Source of the DNA: Herbaspirillum sp. LeCh32-8
Lineage (GTDB): Bacteria > Pseudomonadota > Gammaproteobacteria > Burkholderiales > Burkholderiaceae_D
Length of the DNA stretch: 64,000 nt
NCBI RefSeq assembly: GCF_017814915.1
Contig: NZ_JAGIPZ010000011.1
Location: 62,001 to 126,000, forward strand
Reading direction: 5' to 3'
In this document: piece by piece, positions 38,539 to 49,371 of the stretch
How the letters are laid out: every line of letters starts with the position of its first letter
How positions within the stretch are numbered: position 1 is the stretch's first letter
Made by a program: the position numbers and the translations under genes
The notes under the pieces: model-generated
Databases searched by the model: none
What the model saw: only the letters and a program-made list of their open reading frames with translations
What the model was told of the DNA's origin: nothing

Positions 38539-39303
38539 TTACACCGGATTGTCGATGTCGACGAACTGGTGCTCGATGCCGAAATGCTCCGCCGCGTGCG
38601 CGCCCAGCGCCTGCACGCCGTACCGCTCGGTGGCGTGATGCCCGGCGGAGATGTAGATGGTGCCGGTCTCGCGCGCCAGGTGCACGGTGGGCTCGGAAAT
38701 TTCACCGCTGATGTAGACCGACGCGCCGGCGGCGATCGCCTCGCCCAGCATGCCCTGGGCGCCGCCGGTGCACCAGGCGACCTCGCCGACCGCTTGCTGC
38801 GGATCGCCGATCAGGAGCGGCATGCGGCCCAGGCGCTTCTCGATCAACGCGGCGAGATCGGCGGCGGTCTTCACCGCGGGAGAATTGCAGCGGCCGATCC
38901 AGCCCAGATCATTCTCGCCGAAGCGCCCGGTGGCGCTGAAGTCGAGCTGGCGCGCCAGCTGCGCGTTGTTGCCCAGTTGCGGGTGCGAGTCCAGCGGCAG
39001 ATGGTAGGCAAACAGGTTCAGGTCGTTGGACAGCAGCAGCTTCAGGCGACGCTGCTTGGTGCCGATGACTCGCATATCCTCGCCGCGCCAGAAGTAGCCG
39101 TGGTGCACCAGCAGCGCATCGGCCTTGAGGTCCAGCGCGGCTTCGATCAGCGCCAGGCTGGCGGTCACGCCGCTGACCACGCGGCCGATCCGGTCGCGCC
39201 CTTCCACCTGCAGTCCGTTTGGGCAATAATCGCGGTATTGCGCGGCGTTCAGCGTCTGTCCGAGATATGTCGCAAACTCGTCTCTGGTAATTTGCCGGGT
39301 CAT
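38539..39303 (-). CDS. Nif3-like dinuclear metal centre protein (YbgI family)
   Basis: A hexameric protein of the GTP cyclohydrolase I type 2/NIF3 group, 254 residues. The start [21 protein letters not shown] and the metal-binding [13 protein letters not shown] are characteristic, as is the C-terminal [14 protein letters not shown]. The true reaction is not established. It is divergent from the HtrA-like protease gene (41-bp gap). Confidence 0.93.
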   Translation of the reverse strand: MTRQITRDEFATYLGQTLNAAQYRDYCPNGLQVEGRDRIGRVVSGVTASLALIEAALDLKADALLVHHGYFWRGEDMRVIGTKQRRLKLLLSNDLNLFAYHLPLDSHPQLGNNAQLARQLDFSATGRFGENDLGWIGRCNSPAVKTAADLAALIEKRLGRMPLLIGDPQQAVGEVAWCTGGAQGMLGEAIAAGASVYISGEISEPTVHLARETGTIYISAGHHATERYGVQALGAHAAEHFGIEHQFVDIDNPV

Positions 39304-39344
39304 TTCATCCTCATCCGATTCAATACTGATTTCAAAAATTTCAT

Positions 39345-40526
<1,182 letters not shown>

Positions 40527-40548
40527 CTGGCGCTAGAATGCGATTTGC

Positions 40549-40574
40549 AGCGGCCCCGCCTCCGGGGCCGCTTT
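40549..40574 (+). terminator. Terminator after the HtrA-like gene
   Basis: A perfect 10-bp stem AGCGGCCCCG / CGGGGCCGCT with loop CCTC, followed by a short T run. Confidence 0.75.
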
Positions 40575-40617
40575 CATTTGACCGCATAGCGCGGCCATGA
40601 CAAGGAGATCGAACGAC

Positions 40618-41307
40618 ATGCACGTGCGCGACCTGATCCAGTTCCTGGGTGAACTGTCCGAAAACAACAACCGCGCCTGGTTCGTGATGAACAAGCCGCG
40701 CTACGACATCCTGCGCGAGGAATTCCTGGCGCTGACCATCAAGCTGATCGCCGAGATCAGCAAGTTCGATCCGGCCATCGCCGGCTGCAATCCGAAGAAA
40801 GCCTTATTCCGCATCAACCGCGACATGCGCTTCTCCCACGACAAGAGCCCGTACAAGACCCACTTCTCCGCGGCCATCACCGCCAGCGGCCTGAAAAAGC
40901 CCAGCCAGGGCGGCGGTCCGGCCTATTACTTCCACATCGACGCCGAGGGCAAGCTGCTGATCGCCGGCGGCGAATACATGCCGCCGCCGGATCGCCTTCG
41001 CGCCATCCGCACCCGCGTGATCGACGATGCGACCGGCTTCACCAAGATGCGCAAGAACAAGAAGCTGGCCGGCACCTACGGCGACCTGCAGGAAGAAGGC
41101 AAGCTGGTGCGCCCGCCCAAGGGCTTCGATCCGGACAGCCCCAACATTGAATACGTGAAGCTGAAGAGCTTCATCGTCTGGACCGAGACCAGCATCAAGA
41201 AGAAGATTCCGGCCGACCTGGGCGGCGACGTGCTGGCCGGCTTCAAGGATGCTTATCCGCTGGTGCAGTGGCTGCGCGATATCCCGTTGCTGCCGGTGGA
41301 GGAGTAA
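40618..41307 (+). CDS. DUF2461 (TIGR02453) family protein
   Basis: A soluble protein of unknown function, 229 residues, recognised by FLGELSENNNRAWF near the start and by INRDMRFSHDKSPYKTH, typical of DUF2461. The frame opens at 40597, but AAGGAG stands just ahead of the ATG at 40618, which is chosen. It lies downstream of the HtrA-like gene and is flanked by terminators, so it is likely transcribed alone. Confidence 0.88.
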   Translation: MHVRDLIQFLGELSENNNRAWFVMNKPRYDILREEFLALTIKLIAEISKFDPAIAGCNPKKALFRINRDMRFSHDKSPYKTHFSAAITASGLKKPSQGGGPAYYFHIDAEGKLLIAGGEYMPPPDRLRAIRTRVIDDATGFTKMRKNKKLAGTYGDLQEEGKLVRPPKGFDPDSPNIEYVKLKSFIVWTETSIKKKIPADLGGDVLAGFKDAYPLVQWLRDIPLLPVEE

Positions 41308-41353
41308 GACCCCGGTCGTCGCATCCGTCTTGCGACGACGATCTGCGCCAATG

Positions 41354-41381
41354 AAAAAGCCCGCTCATGGCGGGCTTTTTT
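41354..41381. terminator. Bidirectional terminator
   Basis: An 11-bp stem AAAAAGCCCGC / GCGGGCTTTTT between the convergent DUF2461 gene and tatC. Confidence 0.88.
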
Positions 41382-41417
41382 ACGTCTGCGTCAGCAGCTG
41401 TGACGCTTAAGGAGCAA

Positions 41418-42191
41418 TCAGTCTGAGGACGTCGAACCGGCTTCCTCCGGCGCGCGCGTGGCGCGCTCGAAGATCGGGGCAATCAGCAGGCCGACTTCAT
41501 ACAACAACACCAGCGGCACTGCCAGCATCAGCTGGCTCATGATGTCCGGCGGCGTCACCACGGCGGCGATCACGAAGGCGCCGACGATCACGTAGGGGCG
41601 AATCTGCTTCAACTTGGCCAGCGGCACCAGGCCCATGCGCACCAGCACGATCACGATCACCGGCACCTCGAAGGTCACGCCGAAGGCCACGAACATGGTC
41701 AGCACGAAGTCAACGTAGCTGTCGATGTCCGGCGCCACCGAGACCGACTTGGGCGCGAAGTTGTTGATGAACGGGAACACCACGCCGAACACGAAGAAGT
41801 AGCAGAACGCCACGCCGATGATGAACAGCACCGACGAGGAAATCACCAGCGGCGCGATCAGGCGCTTCTCGTGCGCATACAGGCCGGGAGCGACGAAGGC
41901 CCACAGCTGGTACAGCACCCACGGCAGCGAGATCAGCAGCGCCACCAGCATGGTGACCTTGATCGGGATCAGGAAGGGCGTGATGACGCCGGTGGCGATC
42001 ATCTTGCTGCCGGCCGGCAGCGCGTGGATCATCGGCGCGGCCAGCACGTCGAAGATGTGGGCCGCGAAGGGCATCATGCACAGGAACACCACCAGCACCA
42101 CCGCAGCCGCCTTGACGATGCGGCTGCGCAATTCGATCAGGTGCGAGATGAAGGTGTCTTCAGTGCTGGCCTGGTTGTTTTCTTCAGCCAT
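41418..42191 (-). CDS. tatC: Sec-independent translocase subunit TatC
   Basis: The receptor subunit that binds twin-arginine signals. The 257 residues start with the conserved TFISHLIELRSRI and have six membrane helices, with the signature FVAPGLYAHEKR. It is the last gene of the long minus-strand run (mlaF to tatC). Likely clients in this window are the Rieske protein and the berberine-bridge-type oxidase. Confidence 0.97.
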   Translation of the reverse strand: MAEENNQASTEDTFISHLIELRSRIVKAAAVVLVVFLCMMPFAAHIFDVLAAPMIHALPAGSKMIATGVITPFLIPIKVTMLVALLISLPWVLYQLWAFVAPGLYAHEKRLIAPLVISSSVLFIIGVAFCYFFVFGVVFPFINNFAPKSVSVAPDIDSYVDFVLTMFVAFGVTFEVPVIVIVLVRMGLVPLAKLKQIRPYVIVGAFVIAAVVTPPDIMSQLMLAVPLVLLYEVGLLIAPIFERATRAPEEAGSTSSD

Positions 42192-42233
42192 GGATTTGCG
42201 GCGTTGAGATGAGTGGGACGCGATGCGCCGGGA

Positions 42234-42758
42234 TTAAAAGAAGCCGGCCGATTTGCTGGCAGTGATCGGGCGGTATTTGGCCACTCGTGCCGAGGCCGAG
42301 ATGACGCGCGTCTTGCGCCCGCTCTGGTGCTTGTACCAGGACGGCACCGCCGAGGTGCGCGCCAGCTTCTTGCGGCGGAAGGCCTTGGCCTTGATCGACA
42401 GCAGGTCGGCGTTGGGCGTGCGCTTCCAGCTGTCGGCGCCGGCGCTGGCGCTGTCGGAAGTGGAGGAGTCGTCGCCGCCATTCCAGGCATCGTTGATCGA
42501 GGCCTCGGTGTCGGACACGCTCTTGTGGATGCTGCCCGAGACATCGCTGGCGGCCTGCTCCACGTCCTTTTGCATCTTGCGCAGCTCGTCCAGCTCGATC
42601 TCGCGGCTGACTTCCGACTTGACGTCGTTGATGTAGCGCTGTGCGCGACCGAACAGCGTGCCGGCCATGCGCGCCACCTTGGGCAGGCGCTCGGGGCCGA
42701 TCACGACCAGCGCGACCACGCCGATCAAGGCCAGCTTGGAAAGGCCAATATCAATCAT
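42234..42758 (-). CDS. tatB: Sec-independent translocase subunit TatB
   Basis: A membrane-anchored partner of TatC. The 174 residues have an N-terminal anchor (KLALIGVVALVVIGPERLP), an amphipathic helix, a charged coiled region and a basic C-terminal tail. The conserved acidic and GPERLP features distinguish it from TatA. It is separated from tatA by a 156-bp spacer with three hairpins. Confidence 0.95.
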   Translation of the reverse strand: MIDIGLSKLALIGVVALVVIGPERLPKVARMAGTLFGRAQRYINDVKSEVSREIELDELRKMQKDVEQAASDVSGSIHKSVSDTEASINDAWNGGDDSSTSDSASAGADSWKRTPNADLLSIKAKAFRRKKLARTSAVPSWYKHQSGRKTRVISASARVAKYRPITASKSAGFF

Positions 42759-42914
42759 GAGTCTGTGAGAGCCTGTGTGGCGTTAAAGAATGAATCTGGA
42801 CGAAAGAGGACTGAGAAGCACCGGCGCCGCGGCGCCGGGCAAGCGCCGGCCGCAAGGCCGGCGCCCGAATCTGGAGCGGCCCGCCGCACTCCCCCGCAGG
42901 CGGGCGCTGCTTGA
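42759..42914 (-). other. tatA-tatB spacer with three consecutive hairpins
   Basis: The 156-bp spacer contains a perfect palindrome CCGGCGCCGCGGCGCCGG (42821-42838), a GNRA-type hairpin GCGCCGGCC-GCAA-GGCCGGCGC (42843-42864), and a third stem (42875-42885 with 42899-42908, one bulge). None is followed by a T run, so they are not simple terminators. They could be RNA-processing or stability elements that keep TatA in excess over TatB. Confidence 0.6.
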
Positions 42915-43127
42915 TCAGCTGCCGGACTTGTCTTTTTCCTTGGCCTGCACGTCGATGGCCTGGTCTTTCTTTTCTTCCTCGGCGCCCTCACCACCCTTGA
43001 CGCCGTCCTTGAAGCCCTTGACTGCCTTGCCCAGGTCGGAACCCATGTTGCCGAGCTTCTTGGTGCCGAAGACCAGCATCACGATCACCAGAACAATCAG
43101 CCAATGCCAAATACTGAACGAACCCAT
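42915..43127 (-). CDS. tatA: Sec-independent translocase subunit TatA
   Basis: The pore-forming Tat subunit, 70 residues. The anchor [20 protein letters not shown], the hinge [20 protein letters not shown] and a charged tail are typical of TatA. It is the first tat gene, 76 bp downstream of the hinT-like gene on the same strand. Confidence 0.96.
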   Translation of the reverse strand: MGSFSIWHWLIVLVIVMLVFGTKKLGNMGSDLGKAVKGFKDGVKGGEGAEEEKKDQAIDVQAKEKDKSGS

Positions 43128-43203
43128 TCTATTCTCCTAAGCGGACATCCCTGCCCTGTGTAAAAACGTTTCCCTGTTGTCGCCGTCCGCACGCGCGGAC
43201 TTG

Positions 43204-43584
43204 TCATTGTTGCACGAACCTGACGCGCCACGGGTGCGGCCCGCCGATCACATGCATATGCAGATGGTACACCTCCTGCCCACCGTCCGGTCCGGTGTTG
43301 AACAGGGTCTTGAAGCCGCCGCTGCGATTGCCATCGGCGTCGAGCTGGTAGCCGCAGCCCTGCTCGGCGGCCAGCTTGGGCGCCAGCGCGGCCATCTTGC
43401 CCAGCAGCAGGGTGTCTTCAGGGCCGCATTCCGACAGCGTCGGGATGTGCTTGCGCGGCACGATCAGGAAATGCACCGGCGCGGCCGGGTTGATGTCATG
43501 GAAAGCGATCACGTCGTCGTCTTCGTAGACCTTCTTGGACGGGATCTCGCCGGCGGCGATCTTACAGAAAATGCAATTATCCAA
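43204..43584 (-). CDS. HIT-family nucleotide-binding protein (HinT-like)
   Basis: A histidine-triad hydrolase of 126 residues acting on nucleoside phosphoramidates. The motif HLHMHVIGG (H107, H109, H111) is complete, and CIFCKIAAGEIP opens the protein. Its position between hisE and tatA is standard in Burkholderiales. Confidence 0.95.
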   Translation of the reverse strand: MDNCIFCKIAAGEIPSKKVYEDDDVIAFHDINPAAPVHFLIVPRKHIPTLSECGPEDTLLLGKMAALAPKLAAEQGCGYQLDADGNRSGGFKTLFNTGPDGGQEVYHLHMHVIGGPHPWRVRFVQQ

Positions 43585-43620
43585 AACCGTTCTCCTGCGT
43601 GGGGGTGGTGTGGTGCCTGC

Positions 43621-43959
43621 TCAGTCCTTGCGCGCGGCCTTTTCGTCGAGGCCGGACAGTCCCTCGCGGCGTGCCAGTTCGTTGAGCACGTCTTGCGGCT
43701 GAAGGTCGAACTGGGCCAGCAGCACCATCGAATGGAACCAGAGGTCGGCGCACTCGTAGAGCACCTTGGACTTGTCGCCCGAAACGCGGGCGTCCTTGGC
43801 GGCCATCACGGTTTCAGTGGCTTCTTCGCCGATCTTCTTCAGGATGGCGTCGTCGCCCTTGGAAAACAGCTTGGCAACGTACGATTTTTCGGGATTGCCG
43901 CCGTTGGCCAGCTTGCGCGACTCGATGACTTCGGCCAGCCGCTTCAGGGTTTCACTCAT
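43621..43959 (-). CDS. hisE: Phosphoribosyl-ATP diphosphatase
   Basis: Second step of histidine synthesis, 112 residues of the MazG-like HisE fold. Visible motifs are [20 protein letters not shown] and [11 protein letters not shown] with the metal-binding acidic residues. The start overlaps the hisI stop in an ATGA. HisE and HisI are separate proteins here. Confidence 0.96.
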   Translation of the reverse strand: MSETLKRLAEVIESRKLANGGNPEKSYVAKLFSKGDDAILKKIGEEATETVMAAKDARVSGDKSKVLYECADLWFHSMVLLAQFDLQPQDVLNELARREGLSGLDEKAARKD

Positions 43960-44474
43960 GATGGGGTCTTGTCTGTATCGGCCGGCTTGGAGGCGGCGCT
44001 CTTGCGCACGCGCTTGGGCTTGTCGGCCTTCTCGGTCTTCTCAGCTTTTTCGCTCTTGCCGGCAGGCGCGCCGCCGGCGCCAGGCGCCAGGTCCTTCAGC
44101 ACCGGTTCCACGGTCTGCCATTCGCCGTTGTCGGCGCTGCCTTCGAACTTCTGGAAGAAGCAGGAATGGCGGCCGGTGTGGCAGGCGATGCCGGCCACCT
44201 GCTCGACCTTGAGCAGCACCACGTCTTCGTCGCAGTCCAGGCGGATCTCATGCACCTTCTGGAAGTGGCCGGACTCCTCGCCCTTGTGCCACAGCTTCTT
44301 GCGCGAGCGGCTCCAATACACGGCCTGGCCGATTTCAACGGTCTTGGCCAGCGCCTCGCGGTTCATCCAGGCGAACATCAGCACGTCGTTGGTGCCGACT
44401 TCCTGGGCGATCACCGGCACCAGGCCGACTTCGTCCCATTTGACCTTGTTCAGCCACTTGGCGCTGATGCTCAT
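43956..44474 (-). CDS. hisI: Phosphoribosyl-AMP cyclohydrolase with a charged C-terminal tail
   Basis: Third step of histidine synthesis. Residues 1-125 form the normal HisI domain: metal ligands in LDCDEDVVL (D80, C81, D82, D84) and zinc cysteines C98 and C105 in [11 protein letters not shown]. The protein then continues to 172 residues with a tail rich in Lys, Ala, Glu and Pro (about 128-172), not needed for the known enzyme. It overlaps hisF and hisE by four bases each. Confidence 0.95.
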   Translation of the reverse strand: MSISAKWLNKVKWDEVGLVPVIAQEVGTNDVLMFAWMNREALAKTVEIGQAVYWSRSRKKLWHKGEESGHFQKVHEIRLDCDEDVVLLKVEQVAGIACHTGRHSCFFQKFEGSADNGEWQTVEPVLKDLAPGAGGAPAGKSEKAEKTEKADKPKRVRKSAASKPADTDKTPS

Positions 44475-45235
44475 GCCAGCCTCATGGAAATGTTCTGGTC
44501 GGCCATGAAGCGCTTGGCTTCCTGCACGGTGTGCTGGCCATAGTGGAAGATGCTGGCCGCCAGCACGGCGTCAGCCTTGCCCTTGGTCACGCCGTCGGCC
44601 AGGTCCTGCAGGCCGCCGACACCGCCCGAGGCGATCACCGGGATACTGACGGCTTCCGACACGGCGCGCGTCAAACCCAGGTCGAAACCGCTCTTGGTGC
44701 CGTCGCGGTCCATGCTGGTCAGCAGAATCTCGCCGGCGCCCAGGCGCGCCATGTTGCGCGCCCATTCAACCGCGTCCAGGCCGGTGGCCTTGCGCCCGCC
44801 ATGGGTGTAGACCTCCCACTTGCCCTCGCCCACGCGCTTGGCGTCGATCGCCACCACGATGCACTGCGATCCGTATTTGCCGGCGGCATCAGCCACCAAC
44901 TGCGGATTGGTCACGGCGGAGGTGTTGATGCCGACCTTGTCGGCGCCGGCGTTCAACAAGCGGCGCACGTCGTCGACGGCGCGCACGCCGCCGCCGACCG
45001 TCAGCGGAATGAAGACCTGCGAGGCCACCGCCTCGATGATGTCGAGAATCAGGTCGCGATCATCGGAGGAGGCGGTGATGTCGAGGAAGGTCAGCTCGTC
45101 GGCGCCCTGCTCATCATAGCGGCGCGCGATCTCGACCGGGTCGCCGGCGTCGCGCAGCTCGAGGAAGTTGACGCCCTTGACGACGCGACCGGCGGTCACG
45201 TCCAGGCAAGGGATGATGCGTTTTGCGAGAGCCAT
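44471..45235 (-). CDS. hisF: Imidazole glycerol phosphate synthase, cyclase subunit
   Basis: Forms imidazole glycerol phosphate and AICAR using ammonia from HisH. The 254-residue beta-barrel starts [19 protein letters not shown] with catalytic Asp12, and the second catalytic region is IVVAIDAKR. It overlaps hisI by four bases and lies 13 bp after hisA. Confidence 0.97.
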   Translation of the reverse strand: MALAKRIIPCLDVTAGRVVKGVNFLELRDAGDPVEIARRYDEQGADELTFLDITASSDDRDLILDIIEAVASQVFIPLTVGGGVRAVDDVRRLLNAGADKVGINTSAVTNPQLVADAAGKYGSQCIVVAIDAKRVGEGKWEVYTHGGRKATGLDAVEWARNMARLGAGEILLTSMDRDGTKSGFDLGLTRAVSEAVSIPVIASGGVGGLQDLADGVTKGKADAVLAASIFHYGQHTVQEAKRFMADQNISMRLA

Positions 45236-45248
45236 GTCGAGCCGCCTT

Positions 45249-46046
45249 TTATTCGCCGCCGTTGATGCGATTGGCTTCCAGCGCGCGGGTCAGTTCATCG
45301 GCGCGGTCCTGGCCGCTGGAGAGATCCAGCGTGCCTTCGTAGATGGAGCGGCCGCAGATGACGGCTTCGATGCCCTCGTCCTCGACCTTGCACAGCGCTT
45401 CCACGTCGTGGATGTTGTGCACGCCGCCGGAGGCGATGATGGGGATCGACACCGCCTGCGCCAGGCGCACGGTGGCTTCGATGTTCACGCCGCCCATCAT
45501 GCCGTCACGGCCGATGTCGGTGTAGACGATGGCTTCGCAGCCGTAGCCTTCGAACTTCTGCGCCAGGTCGATCACTTCGTGGCCGGACAGCTTGCTCCAG
45601 CCGTCGGTGGCGACCTTGCCGTCCTTGGCGTCCAGGCCGACGATGATCTGGCCCGGGAAGGCGCTGCAGGCGTCGTGCAGGAAGCCGGGGTTCTTCACCG
45701 CGGCGGTGCCGATGATGATGTAAGACAGGCCGTCGTCCAGATAGCGTTCGATGGTATCGAGGTCACGGATGCCGCCGCCCAGCTGGACGGGGATCTCTTC
45801 GACATCGTTCTCCTCGGCGAACTCGGCGACCACCTTCAGGATGGACTTCACGGCAGCCTCGTTCTTGGGCTTGCCGGCGAAGGCGCCGTTCAGGTCGACC
45901 AGATGCAGGCGGCGGGCGCCTTGCTTCAGCCAGTGCAGGGCCATTTCCGCCGGATCTTCGGAAAACACGGTGGCTTGTTCCATATCGCCTTGTTTGAGGC
46001 GGACGCAATGACCGTCTTTCAGGTCGATGGCGGGTATCAGCAGCAT
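45249..46046 (-). CDS. hisA: ProFAR isomerase
   Basis: Fourth step of histidine synthesis, an Amadori isomerase with the (beta/alpha)8 barrel. The 265 residues begin [19 protein letters not shown] (Asp8) and contain [12 protein letters not shown] with the second catalytic Asp. It is slightly longer than most HisA at the C terminus (residues past about 250), without a recognised domain. Confidence 0.96.
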   Translation of the reverse strand: MLLIPAIDLKDGHCVRLKQGDMEQATVFSEDPAEMALHWLKQGARRLHLVDLNGAFAGKPKNEAAVKSILKVVAEFAEENDVEEIPVQLGGGIRDLDTIERYLDDGLSYIIIGTAAVKNPGFLHDACSAFPGQIIVGLDAKDGKVATDGWSKLSGHEVIDLAQKFEGYGCEAIVYTDIGRDGMMGGVNIEATVRLAQAVSIPIIASGGVHNIHDVEALCKVEDEGIEAVICGRSIYEGTLDLSSGQDRADELTRALEANRINGGE

Positions 46047-46117
46047 GGCTACGGTATGACTAGTCAGTTAAAGGTGGATGACGGCCTTGCGGCCGGCTCT
46101 TGCCTGAATGGCAAAAA

Positions 46118-46756
46118 TCAAGGCTTCCAGTGTACGAAATTCCGATACAGCTGCAAACCCGCGGAGGCACTTTTTTCCGGGTGGAACTGGGTTGCAAAGA
46201 TGTTATCCCGAGCCACTGCGCAGGCGAAGTCGCGGCCGTACGGCGTCTCGCCGACGACATGCGCGCCCTCGGCCGGCACGGCGTAAAAACTGTGCACGAA
46301 ATAGAAGTAGGCGTTGTCGGCGATGTCTTCCCACAGCGGATGGCGGGCCGTCTGGCGCACGTGGTTCCAGCCCATCTGCGGCACCTTGTACAGCGAGCCG
46401 TCGTCCTGGCTCACGCCTTCGAGCTGGAAGCGCACCACTTTGCCGGGCAGCAGGCCCAGGCCGGGTGTGTCGCCCTCTTCGCTCCAGTCGAACAGCATCT
46501 GCTCGCCCACGCATACGCCGAACAGCGGCTTGCTGCGGGATGCCTCGATGACGGCCTCCTGCAGTCCCGACTCGCGCAGGCAGCGCATGCAATCGGGCAT
46601 GGCGCCCTGGCCGGGCAGCACCACGCGATCGGCCGCGCGGATGTCGGCGACCTCGCCGGAAATGCGCACGTCGGCCTCGGGCGCGACATGACGCAGGGCC
46701 TGCGCCACCGAGCGCAGATTGCCCATGCCGTAATCCACTACAACGATTTTATTCAT
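46118..46756 (-). CDS. hisH: Imidazole glycerol phosphate synthase, glutaminase subunit
   Basis: Supplies ammonia to HisF. The 212 residues show the class I amidotransferase triad: Cys82 in GVCVGEQM, and His and Glu in QFHPEKS near residues 196-198. It starts [16 protein letters not shown] 71-bp gap separates it from hisA. Confidence 0.97.
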   Translation of the reverse strand: MNKIVVVDYGMGNLRSVAQALRHVAPEADVRISGEVADIRAADRVVLPGQGAMPDCMRCLRESGLQEAVIEASRSKPLFGVCVGEQMLFDWSEEGDTPGLGLLPGKVVRFQLEGVSQDDGSLYKVPQMGWNHVRQTARHPLWEDIADNAYFYFVHSFYAVPAEGAHVVGETPYGRDFACAVARDNIFATQFHPEKSASAGLQLYRNFVHWKP

Positions 46757-46801
46757 AGCTAAGATGGCGGCGCGCCGGTGCGCGCCCGGAAAACCAGATG
46801 A

Positions 46802-47398
46802 TTACAAGCTGCCCTTGGTGGACGGAATGGTGCCCGCGGCGCGCGCGTCGAGCTCGACGGCCATGCGCAGCGCACGGCCGAAGGCCTTGAACACGGTCTC
46901 GCATTGGTGGTGCGCATTGACGCCGCGCAGGTTGTCCACGTGCAGGGTGACCTGCGCATGGTTGACGAAACCGTGGAAGAACTCGCTGGTCAGGTCGACG
47001 TCGAAGGCGCCGATCATGGAGCGGGTGAACGGAATGTGGTACTCCAGGCCGGGACGGCCGGAGAAGTCGATCACCACGCGCGACAGCGCCTCGTCCAGCG
47101 GGACGTAGGCGTGGCCATAGCGGCGGATGCCCTTCTTGTCGCCGATGGCCTTGGCGAAGGCCATGCCCAGAGTGATGCCCACGTCTTCCACCGTGTGGTG
47201 CGCGTCGATGTGCAGGTCGCCCTTGGCCTGGATGTCCAGGTCGATCAGGCCGTGGCGGGCGATCTGGTCCAGCATGTGGTCGAGGAAAGGCACGCCGGTG
47301 TCGAGCGACTGCTTGCCGGTTCCGTCAAGGTTGATCGCAACGCGGATCTGCGTCTCGTTGGTGTTGCGGACGACTTCCGCGGTTCTCGGTGTAGACAT
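46802..47398 (-). CDS. hisB: Imidazoleglycerol-phosphate dehydratase
   Basis: A manganese enzyme of 198 residues converting imidazole glycerol phosphate to imidazole acetol phosphate. The metal-binding histidines appear in [11 protein letters not shown] and in [14 protein letters not shown]. It lacks the N-terminal phosphatase found in E. coli HisB, so histidinol-phosphate phosphatase must be another gene, not in this window. Confidence 0.96.
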   Translation of the reverse strand: MSTPRTAEVVRNTNETQIRVAINLDGTGKQSLDTGVPFLDHMLDQIARHGLIDLDIQAKGDLHIDAHHTVEDVGITLGMAFAKAIGDKKGIRRYGHAYVPLDEALSRVVIDFSGRPGLEYHIPFTRSMIGAFDVDLTSEFFHGFVNHAQVTLHVDNLRGVNAHHQCETVFKAFGRALRMAVELDARAAGTIPSTKGSL

Positions 47399-47461
47399 GG
47401 TCAGGGTAAAGCGGGATTCAAACGTTTGGGATTGTGCCTAGATGCTTGCCGAAGCGCGCTT

Positions 47462-48574
47462 TTACAACTCTTCCAGCGCCCCCTGCAGGGCAGCCAGGAA
47501 TGCGGCGTTTTCTTGTTCTGTGCTGACGGTAATACGCAAACAGTTTTGCAGCAATGCATGCATTTTACCGGCATTTTTGACCAGCACCTTACGTGCGACC
47601 AATGCGGCGAAAACTTTCTCGGCATCCGGGACGCGGATCAGCACGAAATTGGCGGCCGACGGGAATACCTCCACCCCGTCCAGTGCCGCCAGCTGCGCCG
47701 TCAGCGCGGTGCGCGCGCGGCACAGCTGCGCCGCCTGCGCTTGCAGCGTGTCCAGGTGCTCCAGCACGAACAGCGCGGCGGCCTCAGTCAGCACATTGAT
47801 GTTGTACGGCGGGCGCACCTTGTCGAATTCGCGCAACAGGGCCGGCGCGGCCGCCATGTAACCCAGGCGGATGCCGGCCAGGCCCAGCTTGGAGACGGTG
47901 CGCATCACCACCAGATTGTTGAATTGCGGCAATGCCGACATCAGCGAAGCGTCGGCGAACGGCTGATAGGCCTCGTCCACCACCACCAGTCCGTAGGGCG
48001 CGGCGGCCTCGACGATGCGCAGCACGTCGGCGGCGTCGAACAAAGTGCCGGTGGGATTGTTGGGGTAAGACAGATAAGTGATGACCGGGCGATGCAGCGC
48101 CATCGCCGCCAGCATGGCCGGCAAATCCAGCGTGAGGTCGGCGCGCAGCGGCACGCCGACGTATTCAAGGCCGGCGACCTGGGCCGATATCTGGTACATC
48201 ACGAAGCTGGGCTCGGGCGACAGCACCTTGCGCCCCGGCATGCTGCAAGCCTGCGAGAGCATGGAAATCAGCTCGTCCGAACCGTTGCCGAGCAACACGT
48301 CATAGCCTGCAGGCACATCGAGCTTGCTGCAGATTTCCTGCTTCAGGCGCGTGTAGCTCGGCACCGGATAGCGGTTCAGCGGCGCCTGCGCCAGCCGACG
48401 GCCAAGCTCCTCGCGCAGCGCGGCCGGCAGCTCGTAGGGATTCTCCATCGCGTCCAGCTTGACCATGCCCTGCGCCGACGGCACGTGGTAGGAATGCCAG
48501 TCGCGCACCAGCGGGCGGATCACGCCGGCAATCAATTGTTCGCAGGAAGGAAAATCAGCTGGCGACTTGTTCAT
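47462..48574 (-). CDS. hisC: Histidinol-phosphate aminotransferase
   Basis: A PLP aminotransferase of 370 residues. The PLP lysine lies in [15 protein letters not shown] near residue 229; [12 protein letters not shown] near the start and [12 protein letters not shown] are typical. Its start codon lies inside the end of the DNA methyltransferase gene (20-base overlap), so the two are probably translationally coupled. Confidence 0.96.
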   Translation of the reverse strand: MNKSPADFPSCEQLIAGVIRPLVRDWHSYHVPSAQGMVKLDAMENPYELPAALREELGRRLAQAPLNRYPVPSYTRLKQEICSKLDVPAGYDVLLGNGSDELISMLSQACSMPGRKVLSPEPSFVMYQISAQVAGLEYVGVPLRADLTLDLPAMLAAMALHRPVITYLSYPNNPTGTLFDAADVLRIVEAAAPYGLVVVDEAYQPFADASLMSALPQFNNLVVMRTVSKLGLAGIRLGYMAAAPALLREFDKVRPPYNINVLTEAAALFVLEHLDTLQAQAAQLCRARTALTAQLAALDGVEVFPSAANFVLIRVPDAEKVFAALVARKVLVKNAGKMHALLQNCLRITVSTEQENAAFLAALQGALEEL

Positions 48575-49367
48575 CAGGTTGGCTCGCAGGTTCCAGCGCG
48601 GCCAGGCGCTGGCGGATCAGTTCGCAATAATCGGGATTGAGTTCGAAACCGACGAAATGCCGGCCGCAGCGTCGCGCCGCCACGGCCGTGGTGCCGCTGC
48701 CCATGAAGGGATCGAGCACCACGCCGCCCGGCGGGCAGGACGCCTTAACCATGCGCTCCACCACCTCCAGCGGCTTTTGCGTGGGATGGTCGGCGCGCTC
48801 CTTGTGTTCGCGGTGCAGGCGCGACACGCTCCACACGTCCTTGGGGTTATAGCCCATCTCCAGCCACTTGGCGCCGACGAAGATGGCGCGCGAGCGGGCC
48901 TTCTTGGTCTGCTCGTCGTAAGGGATGCGGATGGCGTCGAGGTCGAAGAAATAATCCTTGGCGCGGGCGAAGAAGCCGATGGTGTCATGCACAGAGGAAT
49001 AGCGCCGGGTGCTGCCGCCCATGGAGGGCACGCGGCGATCCCAGACGATTTCGTTGAGCATGGTCATGCGCTGCTTCAGCATGACGAAAATCTCCGGCGA
49101 ATTGCGCCAGGTGAGGAAAATGTAGAGGCTGCCGTTGGCCTTGAGCTTGGGTAGCGCGGCGTCCACCCATTGCTCGGTCCAGGCCAGGTAGGCGGCGGTG
49201 TCGAGCTTGTCGGAGTCGTTGCCGTAGTCCTTGCCGAGGCCGTACGGCGGATCGGCGATCAGCAAATCGATGCTGCCGTCGGGAATGCGCTGCAAACCTT
49301 GCAGCGCGTCCTCGCAATGCACGCGATCCAGCCAGCCTTCGCCTGCCGAGTCGGAGGCCGCCGTCAT
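48555..49367 (-). CDS. Orphan DNA adenine methyltransferase (beta class, YhdJ-like) inside the his operon
   Basis: A DNA N6-adenine or possibly N4-cytosine methyltransferase of 270 residues. The catalytic motif DPPYGLG (39-45) comes first and the SAM-binding motif DPFMGSGTT (219-227) comes last with FVGFE after it, an order that marks the beta class. DHPTQKP lies between, as in E. coli YhdJ. No restriction enzyme or second methylase subunit is near. It sits 4 bp after hisD and overlaps hisC by 20 bases, so it is expressed with histidine genes. The recognition site cannot be read from sequence. Confidence 0.9.
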   Translation of the reverse strand: MTAASDSAGEGWLDRVHCEDALQGLQRIPDGSIDLLIADPPYGLGKDYGNDSDKLDTAAYLAWTEQWVDAALPKLKANGSLYIFLTWRNSPEIFVMLKQRMTMLNEIVWDRRVPSMGGSTRRYSSVHDTIGFFARAKDYFFDLDAIRIPYDEQTKKARSRAIFVGAKWLEMGYNPKDVWSVSRLHREHKERADHPTQKPLEVVERMVKASCPPGGVVLDPFMGSGTTAVAARRCGRHFVGFELNPDYCELIRQRLAALEPASQPDEQVAS

Positions 49368-49371
49368 CGGA

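Noticed and set aside
46904-48640. 578-residue plus-strand open frame over hisB-hisC
   Set aside because: Antisense to two conserved histidine genes and spans their junction.
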